Shown piece after piece: positions 46,370-58,659 of a stretch of DNA of 64,000 nucleotides (the first letter of the stretch is position 1; every line of letters begins with the position of its first letter). Made by a program: the position numbers and the translations under genes. The stretch spans positions 62,001 to 126,000 of the forward strand of contig NBIV01000096.1 of assembly GCA_003194525.1 (NCBI GenBank), read 5' to 3'. The stretch is from Gracilariopsis chorda. Lineage: Eukaryota; Rhodophyta; Florideophyceae; Gracilariales; Gracilariaceae. Under the pieces are notes generated by a model. It was not told where the DNA came from. It saw nothing but the letters and a program-made list of their open reading frames with translations, and ran no database searches.

Positions 46370-47224
46370 TTGCCCGCGGTCATCATTGGCTGTGGAAGAA
46401 TTGGATCCCTCTTCAACACAAAGAGCGCGTACACAGGCTGGCGTCGCATTTTGAACTACTTTTCAAACCCTGGCATTGTGCTTGGCCGTCAAGACGTAAT
46501 CCCGGACGACTACTCCGGACCTATTTTCTGTTGTGTTCGCGCGAACGTCAGGCACACCAGAATCAACGCCTGCCCGCAAGCAAAACGCGAAGACCTAATC
46601 TTTATGCAAAACGGCCATATCAATTACACCCTAGAAAGCACTGGTGTGCTCTCCTCCTGCACGGACGTCGTGCAGTATATTGGTTTATCAACAAAGGACG
46701 CCCTCCCAACCGATGGCGTTACCGAACATGACCCACAGGGACTCACAGTAGCTTGCGGAAAGTGGGCAGAGCAAGTTGAACACCGCCTGGCCTATCACAA
46801 CCTCTCCTGTAACATTGTGGAGAACGATACGTTTGAATTGGCGTACTACGAAAAGATCATCTGGCTCTGTACCTTCAACCTCATCGGAATGTACCACGGC
46901 GGTCTACACATGAGTCAAGTTGCAAATGACAACACGGAGGAAGTCACGACAATCATGCACGAGCTGTTTCAAATCGTTCAGCAACGCACGACCGTTTGCT
47001 TCGATTTACCAAACTCCGTACAGAGGCTTCTTTCCTATAGCCGCACGCTTACGACCTTTCCTACTTCGTTTTCAGAGTATGAAAAAAGGAACGCCTACTT
47101 CTACGAGCATTCTAAGCGTATGATTGCACAAGGTCAGCAGGATCCATCCCCAATACACACTTCTTACGTGCAGGTCTTATTCCGAGATCACATAAACCAA
47201 CCCATTCTGGAATTACCCATCTGA
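46370..47224 (+). CDS. Ketopantoate-reductase-like NAD(P)-dependent oxidoreductase
   Basis: 284 codons, close to the ~300 usual for the ApbA/PanE family, which reduces 2-dehydropantoate in pantothenate synthesis or acts on related substrates. The Rossmann fingerprint VIIGCGRIGSLF is at the very start. DLIFMQNGHINYTL carries the family's QNG. The helical C-terminal half begins ELAYYEKIIWLCTFNLIGM, corresponding to the W/YxK...N motif. The protein looks complete, but its first codon is TTG: homology would begin exactly here (PAVIIGCG), and no in-frame ATG precedes it nearby. So either the start codon was lost, a non-ATG start is used, or a short upstream exon exists. The sequence is otherwise unbroken, unlike most neighbours. 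Confidence 0.7.
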   Translation: MPAVIIGCGRIGSLFNTKSAYTGWRRILNYFSNPGIVLGRQDVIPDDYSGPIFCCVRANVRHTRINACPQAKREDLIFMQNGHINYTLESTGVLSSCTDVVQYIGLSTKDALPTDGVTEHDPQGLTVACGKWAEQVEHRLAYHNLSCNIVENDTFELAYYEKIIWLCTFNLIGMYHGGLHMSQVANDNTEEVTTIMHELFQIVQQRTTVCFDLPNSVQRLLSYSRTLTTFPTSFSEYEKRNAYFYEHSKRMIAQGQQDPSPIHTSYVQVLFRDHINQPILELPI

Positions 47225-47446
47225 GCTTTATAAACATCCCTAAATACCTAAATTAAAACGGCAACAAACCCCGTTGTTGTCAAAAAACCCTTCCTAAAGC
47301 TCCTGAAACCACACTACCGGCCACGATCCCATAAAACCTTGTTCAGCGATTATACAAAACGTTGATGTATACCTACGGCTAACCGTCAACTTTACTAAAA
47401 CCCCCTAAAACCCACAAAAATTCCAAATAGCCAATGTACCAAAAAT

Positions 47447-47495
47447 TCCTCCATTTCTAAACAGCGCACCAAATGGAGGAGGGATTCCTCCATTT
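47447..47495. repeat. Hairpin between convergent genes
   Basis: A perfect inverted repeat with arms AAATGGAGGA (47471-47480) and TCCTCCATTT (47486-47495) and a 5-base loop. A further ATTCCTCCATTT copy lies at about 47445-47456. It sits in the 352-bp gap between the ends of the reductase gene and the minus-strand gene 47577-49550. It could be a transcription end signal or a remnant of a small transposon. Confidence 0.6.
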
Positions 47496-47576
47496 TGCAT
47501 TCAAATTTCTCGTTCATGGTTATAACAAACACCATACACGTTTTTCAATCTTGTGAACAACAAAACCGGGAAAATC

Positions 47577-49550
47577 TCATTCCGTGTGTTTCCTCTTTGC
47601 TCCCCTGCGGGATCTAGACGAAAACCTTCTCAATGCAATTGCATGGGTCACACCTCGCTGCCGCATGTTGTTCACGGCATCCTTTTGCTCCCCCTTTGTC
47701 CCACACGCTGTACAGCTCGTAATCCGTAACTTTTGATCTCCAGCTATGCCACCACCACCACCACCACCACCACCGCCGCCAAAACCACCATTCCCATCAT
47801 CGCATTTCGCGGAAAAGCCCTTGCCCACTTCCCTCGCAACGCCCTCTCCACCGGCCTCAACTTCCTCATCGTCGAAATTCTCCTGCACAACGCCTCTGTC
47901 ATCCCCACATTCAATCTGCGACTGCTTCCTGATCTCTTCCTCACGTATGTCTGCAATGCTGAAAGGAAAACGTAGCGCCTTCCCCCTGAGTGACTCAAAA
48001 TAGTGATATGGCACGTCCTCATCCAACCATCCCTGCTCCCCTTTAACACCCATCGTCCTTACTCCTTCATCATCCCATTCACCTCGCGTTCTCCCACGCT
48101 TTTGCTGCTGCGTGCTACTCTCAAGCACCAAAACTGGGCTCGCCCGGTACACTTCCACCATCGAGCCCACCCCGGGCAGGATGTCATATAAAGGCTCCAC
48201 AATCTTGGGACGTAATGGTGTATTCAGCTGCAGGTTTAGCACGCTCGGGATCGTGCCCACCATAAACCCCTCATCCTCTTCGCTTTCCCCTAAAAACCCT
48301 CTAAACGTAGCCTTGTGGTTGTTGCTTGCGTACCCATCCCTCACAAAGTCGCTCTCACACCCATACTCAAACAGCCGGTCAGCTCGTACAACACCACCGT
48401 CTCTCTTGTAGAAAACCACCTGCCCCTTCTTCCGCTTGTTCAGCCGCTCTGCGCGCACAATGTACCCAAACATCTGAACCGCCCGCGTCGCATGGCTACC
48501 AATCCGAATTGCATACGAGCTTGGAACCATAATGCTAGTGCCCACCTTCATTTAGTACGTCTTCACACACCCCTTGTCCAGCGGATTCAGTGGAGCAACG
48601 TACTCAAAATACAAGCTGCTATTGTCAACCTCTGCGCTGTAGCAGAGCACAATCTCCTTCGTAACAGTTACGTGCACACCCGCTTCTTCCATAACGCCTT
48701 CGCCGGTTGTTGTTGTGGTTAGGATTGCGTTGTTGGTGAGCTTGATGCTTGTGCTGCCCTTAGAATTGCCTTCACTGTCTACCACCTGGCTTGGAAAGAA
48801 GATCAAAACGATGTACTCGCCATACTCCACCCACCTGCCCGCTTGCGCACTATTGCTCTTCCATCCATCCCAAGCATTACATCCACTTCCACTCCCCGTG
48901 CTCGCCCTCGAGCAAAGTACACTGCGAGAGCTCTCCATGGACACCTCGTCCATCCGCTCGTTCAACACCCGAATGAATTCCACCATTCCTGTCACAATCG
49001 GGACTTCCGCACAGAACTGACAATACACACTCGACACTAGCGGCACATTGTAGAATCTCGGGGTCCGATCGGTATTCGCTCCATGCACGCCTTCCACCAG
49101 CGCCCGCTCCAGAACCTTCAGAATCACGTACTGCTGTGCGACCATCATCGAGTCCAGTAGCTTACGTCGTTCACCCCTGGTCGCCCTCCTCTTCACCAGC
49201 CGCGTTAGCCTCGCTACCCCCGACGGGCCTACATAATTATACCGCAGTGCCACTGGGCATTGCTCGGCGCCGAGAAAGCTCTGCACATCCCCCAACCTTT
49301 TGTTATATCGCAAATGCTGTTCGATTTGTAAGTACTTTTCCGCCAAAAACGGGCTTATGGCCATCCCAAACCCGAAACCCCCCACCAACCCTTCGTAAGC
49401 CGCCTTCCAAACCCGACTCTTTGCGTTATCCGTTTCAAAGCCTCTAAATGCCCTTAAAACCGCTTCGTCCACCAAAACCTCCACCGGAACTTCAACCAAC
49501 CCTACCAACTGCATGCTTTCCAGTACGAAACGCTTTTTCCCACGACCCAT
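47577..49550 (-). pseudogene. Unknown protein with a poly-Gly tract
   Basis: From ATG 49550 (MGRGKKRFVLESMQ) one frame stays open for about 657 codons except for a single in-frame TAA, which is followed at once by an ATG. The frame also extends 74 codons further upstream without an ATG. The first half is compact (AVALRYNYVGPSGVARLTRLV, QQYVILKVLERALVEG). The second half includes AQMFGYIVRAERLNKRKKGQVVFYKRDG, an acidic part, an 11-residue Gly run coded by the (CCA)n tract at 47746-47780, and a basic tail (RFSSRSRRGAKRKH) that may be a nuclear signal. No family is recognised. Two adjacent genes, each with its own ATG, remain possible. Confidence 0.45.
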
Positions 49551-49919
49551 ATTATGAAAACCCCTAAAACACAACACAACCCACTTTAAGCGCTCTCCCA
49601 AAAACGCTTCATGTGTGCAGTGCAATAGGAGCAGACGTACCCAGACGGGTAGTAGTGCAAATCTAAAACCGCACCAATCGTCCTGTAACCTTAAAAAGCC
49701 AACAAAGCTTGCTTCCAGCAGTACATTCCGACCAGCAGCATAGACCCCTAACCGTAACAGCCAAACATACACCTATTAAAAGACACGCCTAAACGTATAT
49801 GGCGCCTAATAAGTACATACCCAGGCCCGCTACATTCCACGACGTTATGCTAGAACGCGCCTCCAAAACATAACCCACCGTTCAACCTACTACCGACCTC
49901 CAAAACAGAAAAGATCCCC

Positions 49920-52901
49920 ATGGATTTCTCTGAGCTTTCCTCCGAGATATACCGGAGAATTCAAGCGGCGAGGTCATCTACTATACGTCTCGCCCCCGCA
50001 GATCTATTCGTCGGCCCATTGATAGGACGAAGCACATCACACACCCACTTTGTTGCACTCGCAAACCAGATTTTTCGTGGCGTGGACTTTCATGTGTCGC
50101 AAGCTTTGCTCGTGGTGAAGGGCGATAGCGGCTTGGCCCTTGGAAAACTACTTGTTGTAGGCGGCAGTCACCGACTTCTCGTCAGCGCTCACTTGAATCA
50201 TATGCTTCTCATTCCATACCGGCTAATTAATCTCAGTGGGATGGGTACCAACAACATCATTGTGCACCTGAAACGGTACGACGGCATCATTGCGCACCAT
50301 GTCGAGTCCTCAGAGCCCAGACCCCAAGTACACACCATCATGGACCAAGTGCTCATGTACGGCAAACTAAAGGAATTTTGGACATCGCAGCAGATCAACC
50401 GCCGAAAACTGACACGCACAACACGTGCAAGACCGCCGTCTATGACTCACAACAAGCTGCTACATCTGTATAAAGTGCTTCAAACGTCGGCAGGTATTAA
50501 CAGTTGCCATGCAATACAATTCCTAGACTTCACCTTAAAACCCAATTCCATCAGCGGGTACATGTCTGGAGCGGACAAATTGCTTCAAGCAGACGTGCTT
50601 CCTGATCTGTGCTATCTAGAAAAACAGGCGAGAACCAGATTCTCTCGCGCCTCTCTTAATACCGTTCGACACTGGTGTCTTCACAGAATCCAGAAAAATG
50701 TCACGTACTGGAAGTCTAAATCCCAATGCAGTGGCGCTAGTAACTTTGTGTGTCGCTTCTCTGACGATTATGATCCCTTTCCCAGTGGCGACGAAGAGGA
50801 TCACGACAACAATGGCTCACAACGTTCTAAACGCGACAGTCCTCTCGCCAAGCATATTTCGGAGCACCCTGCCGCCAAGAAACGGAAAACAAAGATAACT
50901 CCGTCCGCCACAACATCTTTGCGAAGACATCAGAAGCAGCAATGTAAGGACGAAACAAACGATGAAGTGCAGCTGGAGCGGCAAGAACAACCGCTTCCCA
51001 AAATACCAACGCGTAATACTGCCACTGCATCCAACACCAAAACCCCATCCCCGTCGCCAAAAGCCCAGCGGTCGACGCGTTCTATTCAAACCCCTAAGCG
51101 TGCTAAATTCGCATGTTCACCACCCCTAGGCTGGTGTGGATACGTCAACTGGGATCTGCAAGGTAATATGACCCTTTTACACAACCTGCAACGACGTTTA
51201 GAGAACGAGCACGTCGCGAAGACCGACGTTCAGGCCCAGCAACATGCAGTACCCTACAGCCAGGAGGAAAGAAATCGTATAGTTAACATGGTAAGAGAAC
51301 GAGTTCTTTCAGCTCCCTACAACCCTAGTATCGCCGAAAATGGCACCGAGCACGACGACAACCAAAACAAGATCAACAACCACAATCCATCCAGCAGGGT
51401 TTTCAATCTTGCGCCGGTTTTTTCACAGGTTTGCGCGGAGTTGCACAACAACACAACCAACAAGGACCTAAATAGCAGTCGTAAGCCCAACTAGCCGCAC
51501 AAGTCAATACTGGCTGCCACAGGAGGCTTCCTTCAAACAACTCTCTCGCTATCCCAGCAAGAGGTGCATTCTATACACGACTGCAGCATGGCTAGTAACC
51601 AAACTATAATGTTCACGTTGTCTTTTCTCAACAGCTGGACTGAGCCATCATCAAAGAAAGAAATGTACATTCTGGACCCTCAGCTGGTGGCTAGATGGTG
51701 GGATACCGTCTCACGCGAGGGCAGTTCACCGTTGGATCATCTCAGCGCCAAAGTCGAAGACTTTCGCAACACATCAACAAAACGCAAATCCAATCCCCAC
51801 GACAAAATCCGTACATCGAAACTGTCCATTGTGATGTTGTGTGGGCACAATCATTGGACGGTAGTTGCGTTTGCAAACCTGCTGCTCCTTTTCGAAAGGC
51901 TGGAGCGTGCCACTCATATGCTAAAACGATCGCACAAACAACACTTGAAACAATGCAGAGCCACCATGTTCTTTGTCGATAGCATGTCGGCCAACAACCC
52001 TCCTCATGCTCCGCTCTCTGAAAACATCGTTCATTACCTAACCGCGTCGTACCCAGGACAGAACGTCGTATCCTTCCACCTCCTATCGTCAATCGTCACC
52101 GCTCACCACCTTCGATGCAGTATCCAGCAAGACCTCGAGTGTGGATTCTTCACAACCTACCACATCGAGATCATTTCTAAACAAATCTCAACGTTTCTAA
52201 ACGGTTCCGAAATTGACGTGCAAAAGCACTTCAACCTATGGTACACCAAATTCTCCTTCAGCCACTACGCCGATTGCATTCGGCACCATATGGAAGTTCT
52301 CATGCACACATTCGAGGAGAACGGACAGGCACGTGTACCATGCAACATGTTCACTGCCTCGGCTCAACAGCCCCTGAAGCAACCCACCGGAACGACCCAT
52401 CCAAGTGTCCCACATACAAAAACCCCTATAACTCCAGAAGCTTTCAACGCCCAGCACACCGTACACCAGCGAGGTGAGGCCAATCGACCAAAAACCACTT
52501 CAAAGCGAGATGGTTTCCATGACGGGAAGCGACAACTTCAACGTAACCCTACACAGCTCACACAGCACGTCCCCAAATCCAATAATAACAACAAAAAACT
52601 ACGCACCATCCTTCAAGACCCTGTGGTACTCAACGTGGTGACAGACGCTGTCAAAGGGAGTGACTTTGCAGGGGTTGAAACGGCCCTCACTACCATTTTG
52701 CTTCCTCGTATTCAGAGAGCTCTGCACAAGCCCAATGATAGCAACTCTTTTCCTGCTACTAACGCTGTCAAATCGCATCAAACACAACAATTGATTCCAC
52801 AACAACAAGCTCGTTCTCCTGTACCCTACTGCAAAAGAAAACCCCAACAACATACTTCCCCGTCGTATATCTACAACCTCCGCACACGCAACGGATGTTA
52901 A
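49920..52901 (+). pseudogene. ParB/sulfiredoxin-like plus Ulp1 (C48) cysteine protease protein
   Basis: One frame of about 993 codons from ATG 49920 with a single in-frame stop. Residues 22-110 look like a ParB/sulfiredoxin fold: DLFVGPLIG, then LLVVGGSHRLLVSAHLNHM in place of the VxDGHHRxxA core, then LIPYRLI. The middle is basic, Ser/Thr-rich and disordered. The C-terminal half carries a complete C48/Ulp1 catalytic set: HNHWTVV (His at 51852), FFVDSMS (Asp at 51978), and a Gln two residues before DLECGFF (Cys at 52140). The family cuts ubiquitin-like tags or viral/transposon proteins. Such proteases occur in host deSUMOylation enzymes and in several DNA transposons. No capsid or polymerase gene is seen beside it. 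The gap 52902-53658 holds no gene I can support. Confidence 0.7.
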
Positions 52902-53658
52902 TATGTCATTGCTCATTTGGGAAGGAAATGATCTCGTGAAGCACACAATGGACGAACACCTACCGGGCGAATGGGAGGGGTGTATGCTGAAAGTACGAGC
53001 TCTTGTTGCCAGGATGAAAAAAAAACAACAGCATAGAACCGTTCGGGGGCAGGCCCATGCCTCACACTAAAAACCGTAAACACCCACCAAACCACGTTCC
53101 ATACAACCCAATTTTCGGCGTAGCAGCGCTTTACGTACAGCTACGAAGAATAACACCCACAAAAATAAAATCCCTACACTATTCCTAAACCTCTACAAAT
53201 CTTTCCTAAGGCAGGTATAGTTGTACCGCCTTTTCGGCAACCAAAGCTCCCATGAGCTGCTTATGTTTAATTCATAACCCAAAACAACCCAACAACACCC
53301 CATGGGTTGCCGCTGACACCCCAAGACTGCGAAATCTGAAAAAGCCACGAACAACAAGCGCGGGGCTATACTTCCACATAGATGCTTTGTTTACATACGT
53401 CGACGCCGACAAAGCACACCGTTCTATTTGGAATTCTTGTACACGCGTGCGAGGAGGTTAATTGAGAACAGCGAGACGTTCGACGCGATCGCAAACACGG
53501 CGCGCTCCCCAAAACGCTACCACACGCTGTTGGGAACATTAAGTTTTGAACAGGTAAAACAGCCTTGCACAACAATGCCCGACCAATGAAACTTATTTCA
53601 AAGTACTCGCTTAACCACTAAAAGTCCCCACTACATACAAGTTATAATGATCCGTGGA

Positions 53659-53945
53659 TAAGCGACCGCTGCGCGCTTGTAGGATGGCAATTGTTCCTAT
53701 CGCACATGCCTGTACTGGTCGCTTGATCACTGGCGCTTCAAAAATTACAATTTTGTTTGCTTGCAGTGGTGGAGCGACCACCGCCGCCATGTACGACAGG
53801 GTTTTTCCTGTCCTACATTCGCGCTGTGGTCGCTCGACCACTGGCGCTCCCAAAAATTACAAGTGTTTAACCTGCAGTGGTAGAGAGACCACCGCCGCTA
53901 TGTAAGAAAGGTCGTTTTGCTGTCGTACATGCGCGCTGTGGTGGC
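53659..53945. repeat. 112-bp hairpin-unit array, short copy
   Basis: About two and a half units of the 112-bp repeat that forms the large array at 58660-59397, in the same orientation (unit starts near 53761 and 53873, with a decayed unit before). Each unit holds GTGGTCGxxCGACCAC palindromes on both sides of a longer ATGTACGACAGG hairpin. Divergence between units is larger than in the big array. The gap 53946-54323 contains a poly-T run and nothing else I can name. Confidence 0.85.
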
Positions 53946-54323
53946 CCTAAAACCACTGAAAAACCGCAAACATTGTTTTTTTTTTCTTGCACCCGGCTTT
54001 CTAACGCCAACTGTACGCATTTGCAGCACCGACAACGTCATACGCATTTCTCAAAGCACCATTGCCACAACCTCATCATCTGCGCAAGTTGTACAAAGAC
54101 CAACACGCAGCCAAAGAAAGTCCTCCACACATATACGAGCAGGAAACGATTTTTTACTTGTACCAACAAGAAGGTCGAAGCCGTAGTTACCCCTTCATTC
54201 TTCCAGTTCTAAAATCACTCTCTCCCCTGTTCCTTCCCCCACATCACTCCTCGCATCCCGTTACTCCTCGCCGCTTCCTGATTCCATCTCTTTATCCACG
54301 AGGTCATCCATTCCGTTCTCATT

Positions 54324-57300
54324 CTATACATCATCACCCGCCCCATAAAGTCGCGTATGGTCCTCCACAAACTGAGGTTTGAACCCTTTCTCGCGATGCA
54401 CCGCATCTGGCAGATGGTACCCATCCGGCATCATGTACATGGGATACCGGAAAATCATTTCCCTCATAGTGCTGTCCAAACCCCCAGCCCCAGCGTGGAA
54501 CACGTCCCGACGTCCCACAAGAATGGAGTACGGCGGTACTTGATACTTCCGGACCACCGTTCCTCGTGACACCTGCTTCAACGTTCTCCAGCCCGTCACC
54601 AAAATCTTGTGGCTCCTTTCAAAAATCCATAATGGGAATTAAAACCGCCCTGAAACCATCAAAAAGTAGCCCGGGTTCGCCTCATCCCTTCTCTCGTCCA
54701 TATTCAGCACACAGAATTCGGTGTGCAGCGCTTGACGCATACAATTCCGAGACGTTGCCAACACTCGTCCCCCAGTACATGGCACGTACATCTTCCTTGT
54801 ACCCGAATCTCGGTTGTTTGCCAACCGCAACGCTGCGGCTACTTGCCCCAACCAAGCATGCAGAAGGGCTCGCTTCTTCACCACCCAATGGGTCCCCTCC
54901 TCGCGTTCCATCGCATGCACAATTCCCTCGCGCGTGGTTATAAAGCGCCTTTCCCCTTTCACACTTTCCGTACCCTCCACCCTTCTTCCAGTATTGATGA
55001 TTGTGTTCCAACACGTCCGGTTCGATTCCACTCGCAAATCCGGTTGCTCACTGTAGTTCGTAACGAAGAACTCCAGCATCTTCCCTCACACATCTTCATC
55101 GTCCAATACCCTAAACAGACAATCCAAACCAATTGAAAACCAGGGAAGAACGCAAAAGCCTTTCTCCTTCACCTCCTGCCGTTTTTCCGCGAAAAAATGT
55201 ACACCCAAAGAGTCCATATAGCGTACTTCGGTTTCTGAAGGCTGACCACCGCCCAAACTTACACCACCAGCGCCCTCGGTCCCACTTTGCTGTAGACCTT
55301 CAAGCACGCCTATGATCCCCCAACCCAAATCATCGTAGCAATGCTTTGCGGCACGACAGTACACCGTGTGGTGAACACTCCGCAGTTCGTCTGCCGTGAG
55401 CACCTCAGCGGGATGTCCAGGCAGAATGTGAAGCGCCTTGAGCCACGGGAGCACATGTTGAATGCAATTCTCGTTCTTAGGCCAAAGACCAGGAGGCATA
55501 ACGGCATAATTGCACCAACGAGGATACGCATCTTCCGATTCGTACGGCTCGCTCCGAGTGAGCGTGCTGGGCCACTCATCCGGATTTGCGTCGTCGAATA
55601 ACCGTTCCAGAACATCCTCTACACCGCCGTTCGCTCGAAACGCGTCGTCACAATCGCTACGATCTTCTTCGTCCTCGGTGCCTTCCTCTTCTTCGTTCAC
55701 GATCCCCATACCACGAATGTTGTTCTCCCTGAATAACATACGCCATCCTTCAGTGTCCAAACTTTGAAGGAAACGTACGGTTGCGGGCGGTAACCGACCG
55801 GCTCTTCTACCAGCCTTCCGAATAGGACCGCGGCGCAAAGTGCTGCGGGCATCTACAGAAGATGCAGGAGTCACCACGGTCATTACGTTACGGCGGCGCC
55901 GGAGTCTTTGTCGTACGCCCCTCAAGCTACTCGATCCGCCTCTTGAATGAACACTATATGCCGGTGCTGAACTTCGTGGCATTCCACTCACCATTTCAAC
56001 CTCCCCGTCCTCCTCAGCTTGTTCGACATCCTGAACTGCACTTTCCATAGGCTCGGCCTCTTGCTGGACGGATACAGCGGCTTCTGGGAGCTCTACATCG
56101 CCCTGGACTTCACATTTAGCATTAACGCACTACTCGGGCATCCACTTCCCCAGCTTACCCTTGAACGTGCTCACAGCCCTCCCAAGGTTACTCCACGCAA
56201 ATCCATACGCGGCACCTTCACGAACCTGTTGAATTGTTCAACGCCGAAAGCCTCGACTGTAGTGGTTCCGTTTGCAACCGCGGACATCGTAATTTCCTGT
56301 CGTAGAAATTCCTCCACATCAAGACTGAGGGCCCGGGCCCACAACCTAGTTTCGCGGCTGAACGCAACCAACTGGCTGTAAAAGTACGACCGCGCCAGCT
56401 CAAACCCACCCCGAATGTCGGGGCCCTTCGGTCCGGTATAAAACTTGAGGCATTCCATCGCGAATGAGAAGTCACGAACATCCAGTTTCAGTAGCATATC
56501 ACTGGAAAGGTGTGTGAGCCCGATGGCGGGCCGCTCCTCACACACCTTCTCAAACACCGGTAGAAGCGCAGGCACTCGCACTAGTTTGAGAACCACATCA
56601 GCAAAACGACGAAGCTGACGTGTGTCTAACTTCCCGCTCACCTCGCTCGACGTCAGCACACCCGCCAATTGCGAAGGGGTAACTTCTTCCATCCCCACTC
56701 CGCGTTCCACTCGTACGGTTCCTACCATACTGACTGTGGAGTGTACACGATCCGCAAAGCGCATTTACAGCACCGCTGAAGACGTATCATTCAATAATGT
56801 TCCAAGACGAAGAATCTCACTAGGTGTGAGGTCCTTACCATCTCGCCTCTTCCATATCAACATGGGCAATGCTTGTGTGATCTGCCGCCACAACTCCGAT
56901 TTAGCCAGCCGACCCCGATGTATAATTCGACGGTGCCTGCAGTCTATGAGTTCAACACGTCGAACAATACGCCCTTTCTCTACAAATCTATCTGTCCTCC
57001 AAAGGACCCCCGTTTGTGTCCACGGTAACACTCATCATGCCAGCCGAATACAGCAAACCCTTCCGATCAAAATGCTCTTCCAGTTGCTGCAAATGATTCT
57101 CACTCGCACCACGCGGACTGAATTTAGGATCATCAATGATCTCTAACTCAATTATATATTCCTGTACTTCATAATCACTGAATTTGATACGCTCGTACAC
57201 AATGCAGGTGCCTATATCCACCAACGGTTCGACATCACCTTCGCTGTACAGAGTGCGTGGGTTCACACTATTCGGCGCTGCCGTCACCGCCACAATTTCC

Positions 57301-58201
57301 ACCTCATCCATTTCACCCCTCTGGGTCGTGGCACCTCGCCCAGAACTACGGAGAGCAGTACCGGGAGACGCTAATGACATGCGCTCCAGCTGGGATTCGT
57401 CTTCGCCATCCCCACCAAGCACCGTTGCGGGTAACGAAATCGGTGGCATCGGCAGTAGGGTCTTGGTACCCGCTACACCAGGCGCAAGGCGCGGCGTGCC
57501 TGCAAGGCTCATACTGCCACCCGCAACGCTAGAGCTTCCGGCAACCGGCCACGTGAAGAGTGGTTCGCATCATTCCGACCATCCGCTCCAGAACTCGGGA
57601 CTGGTACGGTTTGTGAGATGGGCACCATAGCGCGTAATGCGGACCTTGGCGCTGTGCCAGACTTCGACAAGGAACGCGTCACCAAACGATTCGAGTGTAC
57701 CGCAACGGTGGGGCTCGGAATCTTCATACTGGAAGGTCGAGTATCCGGATGAAAACTGCTTCTAACAATCGCTCTCCTGCCGCTAGCCCGCGGGGATGCC
57801 GACACAGAACGCCCACCTGAAACAGTTCTTCTTGAACCGCTTGACCTCAGGATTTAACTTCTTAACCGCACAGAAGCTGACGCACTTCCACGCGGACGCA
57901 TCAACGTTATACTTCAAGCCACAAACAGTCCACCATGAATTTTACACAGATGCTTCGGTGGGTCTTCGCCCCCTTTGAAGGGATAAAGGTACGCCGCACC
58001 TCGATCACCTGTTTTGCGAACGCGGTGCACAACCACCAAATCGTCGTTTGGCTTCGCGATCTCCGAAAGCTTATGATCATGGAGCGTACAGCTAAGCTTT
58101 CCATCATGCGAGAACAGAACAGCCTCGCCAGCAACCTTCCCATCCGCGAAGATCAACGTTACTTCTTCGCTGGCCTTGAACGAGTGTGCGTTTTTCGCCA
58201 T
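54324..58201 (-). pseudogene. Second giant unknown protein (broken)
   Basis: From ATG 58201 (MAKNAHSFKASEE) the minus strand is coding for about 1290 codons, with roughly eight breaks, most of them in-frame stops. The first 95 residues form a small beta-rich domain (VTLIFADGKVAGEAVLFSHDGKLSC). A Ser/Pro-rich part follows, then a compact region (IVYERIKFSDYEVQEYIIELE), a basic-acidic linker, and GWGIIGVLEGLQQ. Near the C-terminus PPYSILVGRRDVFHAGAG resembles the second-His strand of 2-oxoglutarate dioxygenase-like folds, a weak hint. It is framed by two arrays of the same 112-bp repeat. No family is assigned. Confidence 0.42.
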
Positions 58202-58659
58202 GTTGAGCTCGCAGGCTATTGGTTCCAACCTCAAGAACAGTGAAAAGGGGATGTATAGAATGGATGGAAAGAGGGAATAGAGGAAGTACGGATGGATACC
58301 CAGTTAAGAGAAGAACAAACAAGCGGGGAGGTTGTAGATTGAGGCCACGGGCTGCAACTCTCGTGAGCGGCCACGCAAATTTGATGGCGCATGCAGTTTT
58401 CAATTTCCCACTTTTCAATCTCAAAGGCCGCCGGCGCACCCCAGCACAGTGCATAATAAACAGTTATGTCCCCTGCCACGTAATAACGGCACCTTGCAAA
58501 GTTCATGCCACACGCTGCGCACTCATAATGCAACACAGTTTGAAAAGCCACACTGCAATATAAAACCTGCTTCGTAAGCTTTTGAGACGTCCCTTTCTGT
58601 ACCAGCCCTGACCAGCGCTAAAGCATTTGCGCAACTCTGCACGTGCGTATATGTACAAT

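Noticed and set aside
49920-52901. C48 protease as evidence for a Polinton-type element
   Set aside because: No protein-primed polymerase, retroviral-type integrase, packaging ATPase or capsid gene was recognised in the neighbourhood. The protease family also occurs in host genes and plain transposons.
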